64,000 bases of DNA from Mucilaginibacter rubeus (GTDB lineage Bacteria > Bacteroidota > Bacteroidia > Sphingobacteriales > Sphingobacteriaceae). The position numbers and the translations under genes were made by a program. Location of the stretch: positions 7,316,001 to 7,380,000 of the forward strand of contig NZ_CP043450.1 of assembly GCF_003286415.2 (NCBI RefSeq), written 5' to 3'. The notes under the pieces were generated by a model. That model did no database searches and had not been told where the DNA came from. It saw only the letters and a list, made by a program, of their open reading frames with translations. This document shows, one piece after another, positions 26,195 to 34,141 of this stretch. The stretch's first letter is position 1; the number at the start of each line of letters is the position of its first letter.

Positions 26195-27280
26195 TTAATT
26201 TAATACACTAATTTTAGTGTTGTCGTTATCTCGATGTAAATCTGAGGAAATTAGCTTAAATTGGAAATCTATATCTTTCTTTTTCTTAAGCCTTTCAAGT
26301 ACAGTATTGGCATCTTTAAATAAAAATCCTTCATCTAATGAATATAAATAAACAGAATGTTTATCTATCAGCCTTTTATTCAAAATAAGTTCAGTTAAAT
26401 TCTTTTCGAAAACCTGTCTTTTGTTTGGTTTATTAAAATGATCAAATAGGAATGGCTGATTAAAATCGATTTTTTCACTATCTATATCATAATTTGCTTC
26501 GCCTCGCATTTTATCATTTCTCCATGCTATAGCCAAGAATTTTTCAATCCCGAGTGTATGATTCGTACCAAAAATTAAACCATAAATATTAGATCCCTTT
26601 TTTATAGAGAACGGCGCTAAGTAATATTTCTTATTATTAGGGATTAATGATTTGTAATGTTGAAGCACGTTTCGATGAATATGATAATAATTCATCTGCT
26701 GTATTTCTATCGGATCAAAAGAAAAATATTTTTTGAATTCAGGTGTATCTGCAAACCTTTTAAAATATGAAGAAGATATGTAGAACAGGAAATCAGTTTG
26801 TTTTAAGGAAATAATTTTATTGAAAATTTCTGAAGTAATTTGCTTTATCCCATTTTGATCCAAAAACAAAAAATTGGCAGATGTTTTCATTGATTCATAT
26901 AGGGATGAGAATAGTGAAGCAAAATCTTCTTTATAAGGCTTGATTTCAAAATCCCCTTCAATATCTTTTAATGATTCAATAAGAAAATTATAGTTGTCTT
27001 GATCCAACTCGTTGAAATGTAAAATTACTCTAATTCCATTGTCCTTTATAAAATGCTCAATTGACTTGACTATCGCAATTGCAATTAAAGGACTGCCTGG
27101 AACATCATTCTTATCCTTGCCCTGCCCGGCAAAAAAGTCAAAGATTTGTACGGTTCTCCAAATAGGTTCTTTCTTTGAAAGAAAAACTGGAAGCCATTCT
27201 TTAAAATAATCTTTATAAATTTTTAATTTAACTAAAGTTCCCTCATCGAAGGGCTTTCTGAAAAGGTCTTTACCAGGCAT
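26195..27280 (-). CDS. tcmP: Three-Cys-motif partner protein TcmP
   Basis: A 361-residue TcmP protein, recognised by TVQIFDFFAGQGKDK (~44-58), GSPLIA (62-67) and LFLDQNGIKQIT (~138-149), plus the characteristic partner arrangement with DUF5131. The FDFFAGQG and FNELDQDN segments look like the SAM-binding face of a Rossmann methyltransferase (inference). The C-terminal third is Lys/Asp-rich. It is the first gene of a two-gene operon transcribed away from fabG, with a 200-bp AT-rich divergent promoter region. The pair is accessory across bacteria and has been suspected of phage or nucleic-acid functions, without a defined activity that I know of. Confidence 0.86.
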   Translation of the reverse strand: MPGKDLFRKPFDEGTLVKLKIYKDYFKEWLPVFLSKKEPIWRTVQIFDFFAGQGKDKNDVPGSPLIAIAIVKSIEHFIKDNGIRVILHFNELDQDNYNFLIESLKDIEGDFEIKPYKEDFASLFSSLYESMKTSANFLFLDQNGIKQITSEIFNKIISLKQTDFLFYISSSYFKRFADTPEFKKYFSFDPIEIQQMNYYHIHRNVLQHYKSLIPNNKKYYLAPFSIKKGSNIYGLIFGTNHTLGIEKFLAIAWRNDKMRGEANYDIDSEKIDFNQPFLFDHFNKPNKRQVFEKNLTELILNKRLIDKHSVYLYSLDEGFLFKDANTVLERLKKKKDIDFQFKLISSDLHRDNDNTKISVLN

Positions 27281-27480
27281 AAAGTAAAATTACTAAAATT
27301 ATTAGTATTTAAAAATAAAAGTGAGTGTTTATAAATTGGATCTAACTATCTGTTTTGCAAATATTAAGTAATATCATTATATAATATGATATTTGCAAGG
27401 GCATTTTATGGTCGGAATAGAGCTATGATTGAAAACAAAAAACTGCTAACTTCACCGCCCTGAAATCATATACTTTAATT

Positions 27481-28224
27481 ATGAAATTATTAGAAGGAAA
27501 AACCGCGTTGGTTACCGGCGCGTCAAAAGGAATAGGCCGTAAGATTGCCGAAAAATTTGCCGAGCATGGCGCTAACGTAGCTTTCACCTACTTGTCGTCT
27601 GTTGAAAAAGGTCAGGCGCTTGAGCAAGAGCTGCAAAGCTTCGGCACTAAAATAAAAGGTTACCGCTCTGACGCTTCCAAATTTGATGAAGCTGATAAAT
27701 TGATCACTGATATTGTTGCTGATTTTGGAACTCTTGACATTGTGGTTAACAATGCCGGTATCACTAAAGATGGTTTGCTGATGCGCATGACCGAAGAAAA
27801 CTGGGACGAAGTGCTTGACGTAAACCTGAAATCGATATTCAACGTTACTAAAGCTGCCTCAAAAATCATGATGAAAAACCGTAAAGGTGTGTTCATTAAT
27901 ATGAGCTCGGTTGTTGGTGTACAAGGCAATGCCGGGCAGGCTAATTATGCTGCTTCAAAAGCAGGTATCATCGGTTTCTCTAAATCGGTAGCTAAAGAGC
28001 TGGGTTCACGTAACATCCGTACTAACGTTGTTGCCCCGGGCTTTATCCGTACCGAAATGACCGACGTGCTTGATCCTAAAGTTGTTGAAGGCTGGGCTGC
28101 CGGTATCCCGCTTAAACGTGCCGGCGAAGTTGAGGACGTAGCTAATGCCTGCGTGTTCCTTGCTTCAGATATGGCCGCTTACATCACCGGACAGGTTATC
28201 CCTGTTGATGGTGGTATGTTGTAA
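27481..28224 (+). CDS. fabG: 3-oxoacyl-[acyl-carrier-protein] reductase
   Basis: FabG reduces 3-oxoacyl-ACP with NADPH in each cycle of fatty acid elongation. The 247-residue SDR protein has the TGASKGIG cofactor loop (12-19), NNAG (90-93), catalytic Ser ~142/143, and Y156-A-A-S-K160. The VVAPGFIRTEMT and ITGQVIPVDGGM segments are typical of FabG. Length matches the family. It stands alone on the plus strand, diverging from the TcmP pair and followed by a palindromic repeat. Confidence 0.95.
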   Translation: MKLLEGKTALVTGASKGIGRKIAEKFAEHGANVAFTYLSSVEKGQALEQELQSFGTKIKGYRSDASKFDEADKLITDIVADFGTLDIVVNNAGITKDGLLMRMTEENWDEVLDVNLKSIFNVTKAASKIMMKNRKGVFINMSSVVGVQGNAGQANYAASKAGIIGFSKSVAKELGSRNIRTNVVAPGFIRTEMTDVLDPKVVEGWAAGIPLKRAGEVEDVANACVFLASDMAAYITGQVIPVDGGML

Positions 28225-28244
28225 GATATATTTATTTCTACTAC

Positions 28245-28337
28245 ATGTCATTGCGGGGAGGAACGACGAAGCAATCTCGTAGCTATACAGGGCGGCTTTG
28301 CTTCCGTGCGGTTGCCACGCTTCGCTCGCAATGACAT
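28245..28337. repeat. GTCATTGCGAGG-family palindromic repeat, copy D
   Basis: TGTCATTGCGGGGAGGAACG (left) faces CACGCTTCGCTCGCAATGAC (right). It is nearly identical to copy B at 12482-12570, starting about 20 bp after the fabG stop codon. Confidence 0.9.
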
Positions 28338-28483
28338 GGTTTTTTAAATCCTGGTAAGTTCGTCTCAACCTCAAGCGACGAATAAAAACTTATTCCCCTC
28401 TTTTCACAATAATTTCGCATTTTGCAGTTAATGTTTATCGGGCCGGATGCCCCGCGCCTTTGACAATGATACTATAGCTACAA

Positions 28484-30565
28484 ATGTTTTCACTTACATG
28501 GGGTTCTGTTTCGGGATGGTGGTTGCCTGCCGGCTTATTGCTTGGTTTAGGGTATGCCTGGCTCATGTACCGCAAACCGGTTGAACTTGGTAAAAACTTA
28601 CGCTATATACTGGCTGCTATCCGCGCGGTTACCGTATTTTTCATAACAGTGCTGCTCATTTCGCCCTTAGTAAAAACGGTTAAGTACGAGCCGCAAAAAC
28701 CTTTAGTACTTGTTGCCCAGGATAATTCATCCTCTGTAAATACGTTTAAGCCAGCCGGTTTTAGCTCGTCTGTCTTTGTTGATGATCTGGGTAAACTTAA
28801 ACAGGAACTTGGGGATAAGTATGATGTGCAGGAGTTTAATTTTGATAAAGACCTGCATCCCGGTCTTTCTAAAAGTTTTAACGGTAAACAAACCGATATC
28901 GCCGGAGCACTGCATCAGCTTAATGACAGGTTTACCAATCAAAACATTGGCTCGTTAGTATTGGCTACGGATGGTTTATATAATCAGGGGAACGATCCGC
29001 AATATGAAGCCAGGAATATTAAAACCAGTATCTACACGATAGCCCTCGGCGATACCACAGCCAAACGCGACCTGCTCATCGGCAACGTAAACTATAACAA
29101 AACAGCTTTTTTAGGGAACGATTTTGTGATAGAAGTGCTCGCCACAGCTTATCAAAGCAAGGGCGAAAACATGAACCTTACGGTTGCTGAAGATGGCAAA
29201 CAGGTTTATACGCAAAGCATCCCAGTTACCGGAAACGATTTTAAAAAGATTGTTTCCATAAAACTAAATGCGGCAAAGAAAGGGCTTCGGAAATATAACA
29301 TCAGCATAGCGTCCATAAAAAACGAACTCTCGACCCAAAATAATACCGAAACCATTTATGTGGAAGTGTTGGATGCAAGGCAAAAAGTTTTGTTGCTGTA
29401 TAATGGTCCGCACCCGGATTTAACGGTGATTAAACAGGCTATAGAAACCAACAAAAACTTTGAGGTAAAGGCAAGCTCCCTTGCCGATGCAGCTACCATT
29501 AAACCTGCCGATTACAGCCTGGTGATCCTGTATCAACTTTCGGCGGGTGAATATGCCCCGATAAAGAATTTTATAGCTAAAAGTAAAACGCCCGTTTGGT
29601 ACATTGTTGGTTCGCAAAGTAACCTGCAGGCGATTAACAGCGAACAAAACACGGTACGCATAAGTGCAGGCAGGGCCGAAACCCAGGAAGTAATTCCGTT
29701 GCCGGCCAATGATTTTACAGCTTTTACACTGTCAGATTCGGCCAGGAGAAAGATTGCAGCATTCCCGCCATTGGTTGCACCGTTTGGCAGTTATGGAACC
29801 GCGGCAGGCACTTCGGTATTGTTGAAACAAAAGATTGGCGCGGTAGCTACTACTTACCCTTTACTTGCCTTTGGCGATGAAGCAGGACGGCGTATTGCTG
29901 TGCTAACCGGTGAAGGGATCTGGCGCTGGCAACTGTCCGAATTTCAAAACTATGGCAACAGGAACGCCACTGATGAACTGCTGAGCCAAACCGTACAATA
30001 CTTAACAGCTAATGCCAACCGTCAGCGTTTCCGTGTTTACCCGGCACGTAATGTATTTGATGAGGGCGAAAACGTAATCCTCAATGCTGAATTGTATAAT
30101 GATGCGCTTGAACTCATCAACACACCTGATGTAAAGATAGAACTGAAAAGCGCGACAGGGAAAAATTACAGCTTCCTGTTCACCCGCACCGGTCAGAGCT
30201 ATCAACTGGATGCGGGAGCGCTCCCTATAGGCGAATACACTTATAGCGCCTCAACCCAAAACGGAAAACAGGATTTTAAAGCCACTGGGCAATTCACCAT
30301 AAAACCCCTTAACCTCGAAGCCCGCCAAAGCGCCGCTAATCATTCACTGCTTAATAACCTTGCTAAACAAAGCGGCGGACAAATGATCAAACCTTCACAA
30401 ATCAACCAGCTTGCCGATCTGATCCGCAAAAACGAAAATATTAAAACGGTAGTTTATGAGGATAAGCACTACAGCGACCTGATAGATATGAAGTGGCTGT
30501 TTGTAATGATTCTGCTGCTGTTATCAACGGAGTGGTTTTTGAGGAAGCGGGAAGGAGAGGTTTAG
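28484..30565 (+). CDS. VWA-like membrane protein, BatA-related architecture
   Basis: A 693-residue inner-membrane protein with two N-terminal hydrophobic helices (~12-28 and ~43-62) and one near the C-terminus (~670-688). The first large domain (~70-200) has the MIDAS-like D80-N-S-S-S84 and T162-D-G164 residues of a von Willebrand A fold. The middle (~290-380, VLLLYNGPHPDLTVIKQAIE) looks like a glutamine-amidotransferase-type domain without catalytic Cys, and the remainder is beta-rich. Such proteins are widespread in Bacteroidota beside or apart from Bat/MoxR operons. Function unknown; no MoxR gene is here. Confidence 0.72.
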   Translation: MFSLTWGSVSGWWLPAGLLLGLGYAWLMYRKPVELGKNLRYILAAIRAVTVFFITVLLISPLVKTVKYEPQKPLVLVAQDNSSSVNTFKPAGFSSSVFVDDLGKLKQELGDKYDVQEFNFDKDLHPGLSKSFNGKQTDIAGALHQLNDRFTNQNIGSLVLATDGLYNQGNDPQYEARNIKTSIYTIALGDTTAKRDLLIGNVNYNKTAFLGNDFVIEVLATAYQSKGENMNLTVAEDGKQVYTQSIPVTGNDFKKIVSIKLNAAKKGLRKYNISIASIKNELSTQNNTETIYVEVLDARQKVLLLYNGPHPDLTVIKQAIETNKNFEVKASSLADAATIKPADYSLVILYQLSAGEYAPIKNFIAKSKTPVWYIVGSQSNLQAINSEQNTVRISAGRAETQEVIPLPANDFTAFTLSDSARRKIAAFPPLVAPFGSYGTAAGTSVLLKQKIGAVATTYPLLAFGDEAGRRIAVLTGEGIWRWQLSEFQNYGNRNATDELLSQTVQYLTANANRQRFRVYPARNVFDEGENVILNAELYNDALELINTPDVKIELKSATGKNYSFLFTRTGQSYQLDAGALPIGEYTYSASTQNGKQDFKATGQFTIKPLNLEARQSAANHSLLNNLAKQSGGQMIKPSQINQLADLIRKNENIKTVVYEDKHYSDLIDMKWLFVMILLLLSTEWFLRKREGEV

Positions 30566-30885
30566 GCTGTAATAGAGTCAGGACATTGAGATTCAAGAGG
30601 CAGGAAAGAAGGGCAGAAATCGAAAGAAAAAACGACAGGTAAAAGCGTGGCCAAGTGCAATTCACATGCTTGGGAGAGTAATAGCCTATAAAAGGTAATA
30701 GAGGAGTTTAAGGCGTGTTGGCCTTGTGCGATTCCCTCCCCAGGGAGGGTGTAGGGAGGGGTTTCACCGACAGGCTTATCCGCTTAAATGGCGTATAAAC
30801 CCCTCCCTGCCACTGCTCATTTCCACCGCACCCCTCCCAAGGGAGGGAATTGAAAACTTTTTAAATAGTTATAACAAAACAGAAA
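30566..30885. other. Gap containing left part of the DUF559 element
   Basis: The stretch between the VWA-like gene and the nuclease gene has no ORF of its own. It contains GAGAGTAATAGCCTAT (30673-30688), matching the 24.5-kb element, followed by a palindrome at 30728-30851 with GGGAGGG runs. Confidence 0.6.
30728..30765. repeat. Left inverted repeat of DUF559 element
   Basis: A 38-bp sequence beginning GCGATTCCCTCCCC that matches the inverse of 31313-31350 at 37 of 38 positions. The single difference is at the centre of the small CCCTCCCC-GGGAGGG palindrome. It also pairs with 30797-30851 to make a local palindrome. Confidence 0.92.
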
Positions 30886-31308
30886 ATGGTCAAAATCATT
30901 CCATACAATCCTAAACTAAAAGCTATCGCCAGAAAGCTTCGTAAGGAAATGACTTTTGGCGAGGTGATTTTATGGAATGAATTAAAAGAGAATAAATTAT
31001 TAGGCTTCGACTTTGATCGGCAGCGATGTATGGATAATTATATAGTCGATTTTTATTGCAAGGAACTAATGCTGGCAATTGAGATAGATGGTCGATATCA
31101 CAATTATGAGGATATATTGATCAGGGATGATGCCCGGCAAGCGAAATTAGAAAGCTTCGGTGTTCGGTTTTTGAGATTTACTGAAGCGGATGTAAAAGAT
31201 GATTTGTCTAATGTACTGAGAGCTATCGAAGGGATGATAATAACTATTTTGAAGGGCGATGATTCAATTGAGTTACCCGAAGGGTTTGATATGACATTGT
31301 TAGATTGA
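30886..31308 (+). CDS. DUF559 endonuclease (Vsr-like PD-(D/E)XK fold)
   Basis: A 140-residue protein of the DUF559 family, related to very-short-patch repair nucleases. Key parts: ARKLRKEMTFGEVILWNELK (helix), FDRQRCMDNYIVDFYC with the catalytic Asp, LMLAIEIDGRYH with the E-x-D pair, and FGVRFLRFTEADV. These match the PD-(D/E)XK nuclease core. Proteins of this family are frequent in Bacteroidota as isolated genes. Here the gene is enclosed by inverted repeats, which suggests the nuclease acts on or spreads with that element. The C-terminal ~20 residues are acidic. Confidence 0.86.
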   Translation: MVKIIPYNPKLKAIARKLRKEMTFGEVILWNELKENKLLGFDFDRQRCMDNYIVDFYCKELMLAIEIDGRYHNYEDILIRDDARQAKLESFGVRFLRFTEADVKDDLSNVLRAIEGMIITILKGDDSIELPEGFDMTLLD

Positions 31309-31312
31309 TGTA

Positions 31313-31350
31313 GAAACCCCTCCCTACACCCTCCCAGGGGAGGGAATCGC
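31313..31350. repeat. Right inverted repeat of DUF559 element
   Basis: A 38-bp sequence ending AGGGGAGGGAATCGC, the inverse of 30728-30765 with one mismatch. It begins 4 bp after the nuclease stop codon and lies 38 bp from the FtsB-like gene stop. Confidence 0.92.
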
Positions 31351-31388
31351 TCAGGCCAACCCTTTTTAGGCTTCTCCTTTGCTAACTC

Positions 31389-31688
31389 TTACTTTTCTTT
31401 CGTTTCCGGTACCACCACATAAACATCCTCATTGGCTTTCTTCATGAGGTATTTTTCGCGGGCAAATTTTTCCATTTGCTGCGGATTGGTGGTGAGTTCT
31501 TTAAGCTCTTTAGTTACCTGATCTGTTTGGGCTTTGTAGAAATCGCGCTCAACTCTTAGTTTTTTAACCTGCTGGTGGTATTGATATTGGGAGAAAAGAT
31601 CATTCCTGTCGAAAAATATCATCCACACTACAAATGCAAGGGTAACCAGAAAAAACTTGTTCTTGAAAAGATCTATAAGGCGTTTCAT
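31389..31688 (-). CDS. Septum formation initiator (FtsB/DivIC-like)
   Basis: A 99-residue bitopic membrane protein (start MKRLIDLFKNKF at 31688; a start 24 bp upstream is possible). A hydrophobic helix at ~13-29 (FFLVTLAFVVWMIFFDRND) is followed by a coiled coil (~35-75) and the FtsB/DivIC tail motif MEKFAREKYLMKK. These proteins link divisome components FtsL and FtsQ/DivIB to septal peptidoglycan synthesis. The gene is often adjacent to eno; here a helicase and lspA stand between them. Confidence 0.88.
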   Translation of the reverse strand: MKRLIDLFKNKFFLVTLAFVVWMIFFDRNDLFSQYQYHQQVKKLRVERDFYKAQTDQVTKELKELTTNPQQMEKFAREKYLMKKANEDVYVVVPETKEK

Positions 31689-31832
31689 TGATACCGGCTG
31701 TATGATTTTCATTTAAAGCTATTTAATTTTTTCGACCGCTACAAATATGCTTATTAACTTATTAACAGGGGGATTTTTTTAGAGATTGGTTGATTAAGTT
31801 GATTAGGTGAGTGGTTTTGTCTATAACTAAAA

Positions 31833-31890
31833 CAACCATTCACCTAATCAACCATTCACCTAATCAACCATTCACCTAATCAACCATTCT
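31833..31890. repeat. Tandem 16-bp repeat, three and a half copies
   Basis: CAACCATTCACCTAAT is repeated at 31833-31848, 31849-31864 and 31865-31880, with a partial fourth copy running to the stop codon of the helicase gene. GATTAGGTGAGTGGTT at 31801-31816 is an inverted copy. A related TCACCTAATCAACC string occurs at 60132-60172 after purH. Confidence 0.9.
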
Positions 31891-33257
31891 TAACCTTTTC
31901 TCGCTCCGCTCATGCCGCTTTTTCCGCCGGGTTTAGATGCTTCTGAGCGGTTACCGCCTGGTTTTTTATTGCCACCAGAACGGTTATTTCCGGCTGAACG
32001 GCTGTTGCCGCTACCACCAGATCTGCGGTTACCTCCACGGCCACCGCCACCTCCTCGTTGGCCGCTGCCTGAACCACCTTTTTTTGGTGCTTCGTTTATT
32101 TTAGCTGCCATAGCCGCCGGACTAAGCGGGTAAGGGTGACCTTCCTCAACCGGGATCTGTTTGGCTATCAGTTTGTGGATATCTTTCAAAAACTCCAGTT
32201 CCTCGGCATCGCAAAATGAAAACGCTATACCATCTGCCCCGGCACGACCGGTACGGCCAATACGGTGTACGTAAGTTTCGGGTATGTTAGGCAATTCGTA
32301 GTTGATAACGTGTGTTAACTCATCAATATCAATACCACGGGCCGCGATATCGGTAGCTATCAATACACGCGTTGTGCGGTTTTTAAAGTTAGTTAATGCG
32401 CGCTGCCTTGCATTTTGTGATTTATTGCCGTGGATAGCTTCGGCAGTAATACCTGCCCGGGTTAAATCTTTTACAACTTTGTCGGCCCCGTGTTTGGTTC
32501 GCGTAAATACCAGAGCGGTTTTAATATTTTTATCTTTCAGGATGTGGATCAGCAGCGATTTTTTATCGCTCTTATCAACATAATAAATCTTTTGCTGTAT
32601 GGTATCGGCAGTGGATGAAACCGGGGTAACTTCTACTTTTTCGGGATTATTCAGGATGCTATCTGCCAGGCTTTGGATCTCTTTTGGCATGGTAGCCGAA
32701 AAGAACAACGTTTGCCTTTTAGCGGGCACTTTGGCAATGATCTTCTTAACATCATTAACAAAGCCCATATCCAGCATGCGGTCGGCCTCGTCCAATATCA
32801 GGAATTTAACATGCTCCAGGTTAATAAAACGCTGGTTCATTAAATCCAGCAAACGGCCCGGGGTTGCAACTAAAATATCAACACCACGACGCAAGGCATC
32901 AACCTGTGGGTTTTGCGACACACCACCAAATATGACCAGGTTTTTAAGGCCTGTATGCCTGCCGTAATTGGTAAAGCTTTCGCCAATTTGAAGGGCGAGC
33001 TCACGGGTAGGTGTTAAAACCAAAGCTTTAATGGTTTTTTGTTCTTTGTGGGCTATCCTGTCCTGGTGCAATAGCTGTAGGGTAGGGATAGCGAACGCCG
33101 CGGTTTTGCCTGTACCGGTTTGGGCACAGCCAAGCAAATCATGGCGTTTTAATATAATAGGGATGGCTTGCGCCTGTATTGGAGTAGGTGTGGTATATCC
33201 CTCTGTTTTTAAAGCCTTGAGGATAGGCTCAATCAAATTTAAATTTTCGAATGACAT
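31890..33257 (-). CDS. DEAD-box RNA helicase, RhlE-like
   Basis: A 455-residue ATP-dependent RNA helicase, acting probably in ribosome assembly or RNA decay. Motifs: Q-motif region PTPIQAQAI (~25-33), AQTGTGKT (45-52), PTRELALQ, DEAD at 156-159, SAT at 187-189, and HRIGRTGRAG in the second RecA domain. The C-terminal ~70 residues are low-complexity Gly/Arg/Ser/Asn (RGGGGGRGG-type), a usual RNA-binding tail. The stop codon abuts a tandem repeat array. Transcribed alone. Confidence 0.93.
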   Translation of the reverse strand: MSFENLNLIEPILKALKTEGYTTPTPIQAQAIPIILKRHDLLGCAQTGTGKTAAFAIPTLQLLHQDRIAHKEQKTIKALVLTPTRELALQIGESFTNYGRHTGLKNLVIFGGVSQNPQVDALRRGVDILVATPGRLLDLMNQRFINLEHVKFLILDEADRMLDMGFVNDVKKIIAKVPAKRQTLFFSATMPKEIQSLADSILNNPEKVEVTPVSSTADTIQQKIYYVDKSDKKSLLIHILKDKNIKTALVFTRTKHGADKVVKDLTRAGITAEAIHGNKSQNARQRALTNFKNRTTRVLIATDIAARGIDIDELTHVINYELPNIPETYVHRIGRTGRAGADGIAFSFCDAEELEFLKDIHKLIAKQIPVEEGHPYPLSPAAMAAKINEAPKKGGSGSGQRGGGGGRGGNRRSGGSGNSRSAGNNRSGGNKKPGGNRSEASKPGGKSGMSGARKG

Positions 33258-33412
33258 TCTTGATCTTTTGTAAATATAAGTGTGCTAACGCGAAAGCATA
33301 AGCGGATCTGAAGAGTATGCAGGAACTCAAAACCGTAAAGCGAACGGGTAATTAGCTGCAAAGATACGCTTTTTATTGTTAAGAAAATTTTAAGGGCAAG
33401 AGTTACACCGGA

Positions 33413-33949
33413 TTAAGCTGCCAATGTTTCGGCATCGGGGGTGCTTTGTTCCTTTTTCGCCTTACGGTCTTTTTGCCATGACTCCAACAAAATAAGGCCC
33501 ATACCTATCATGATGGATACATCCGCCACGTTGAATACGCCGGTTTGGAAAATGCCGAAATTCATGTGCATAAAGTCGGTTACGCTGCCGTACAGCATCC
33601 TGTCGTACAGGTTACCTGCGCCGCCGGCAATAACCAAAACAATACCAATGGTGGTTAATTTACCTATTGATGGTTTTAACATCACGTAAAAAACGCCGAA
33701 GGCAAGGGCCAGTAAAGGCAATAACGATAGCAGGATAAACTTCCATGGGTTTTGCAACGAATCGCCGAGGCTTAAAAAAGCGCCGGTGTTTTCGGCATGC
33801 AGTATGGTGAAAAAGTTTTTGATAACAAAAATGTTATCGCTGATGTGAATGTGTTCTCTTATGTAGATTTTAGTAACCCTGTCAAGCGCGATGCTTAAAA
33901 CCAATATCAGCACTATACCCAATATCCTCGAAATCCCTTTTCTGTTCAT
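33413..33949 (-). CDS. lspA: Lipoprotein signal peptidase (signal peptidase II)
   Basis: LspA cleaves the signal peptide of diacylglyceryl-modified prolipoproteins in the inner membrane. The 178-residue protein has four membrane helices and the conserved blocks AENTGAFLSLGDS, AGGAGNLYDR (first catalytic Asp) and VFNVADVSI (second catalytic Asp). A short Lys/Glu tail extends beyond the last helix. It fits the many lipoproteins encoded in this window. The gene lies downstream of eno on the same strand, 190 bp away. Confidence 0.96.
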   Translation of the reverse strand: MNRKGISRILGIVLILVLSIALDRVTKIYIREHIHISDNIFVIKNFFTILHAENTGAFLSLGDSLQNPWKFILLSLLPLLALAFGVFYVMLKPSIGKLTTIGIVLVIAGGAGNLYDRMLYGSVTDFMHMNFGIFQTGVFNVADVSIMIGMGLILLESWQKDRKAKKEQSTPDAETLAA

Positions 33950-34090
33950 TAGTTTATTTTAACAAGTTATTATAACGCAGTTGTTTCGGTTTAATTATGT
34001 GGCCTTGATTGCGGACGCAAAGGTAAAAAAATACTTGGAGATGAGGATAAAATATCGTCATGTTGAACTGGTTTCAGCATAACAAGGGGC

Positions 34091-34126
34091 AATAAAAAAG
34101 GCCATCTGCTTTACACAGATGGCCTT
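34091..34126 (-). terminator. Rho-independent terminator of eno
   Basis: The stem AAGGCCATCTG (34098-34108) / CAGATGGCCTT (34116-34126) is followed on the minus strand by a T-run (complement of AATAAAAAA). It lies 15 bp after the eno stop codon. Confidence 0.9.
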
Positions 34127-34141
34127 CTCAGTATCAAAAGA

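Larger units (their letters stand above)
30728..31350 (+). mobile_element. Candidate mobile unit: DUF559 nuclease between inverted repeats
   Basis: A 623-bp unit bounded by 38-bp near-perfect inverted repeats and containing a single gene, the DUF559 endonuclease. The right repeat begins 4 bp after the gene's stop codon. An extra inverted copy (30797-30851) sits inside the left end. No transposase is present, so the nuclease itself or a trans-acting enzyme would have to move it. Mobility is an inference from structure. Confidence 0.5.

Noticed and set aside
30728..31350. Classical insertion sequence
   Set aside because: No transposase and no clear short target-site duplication; the only gene is a DUF559 nuclease.
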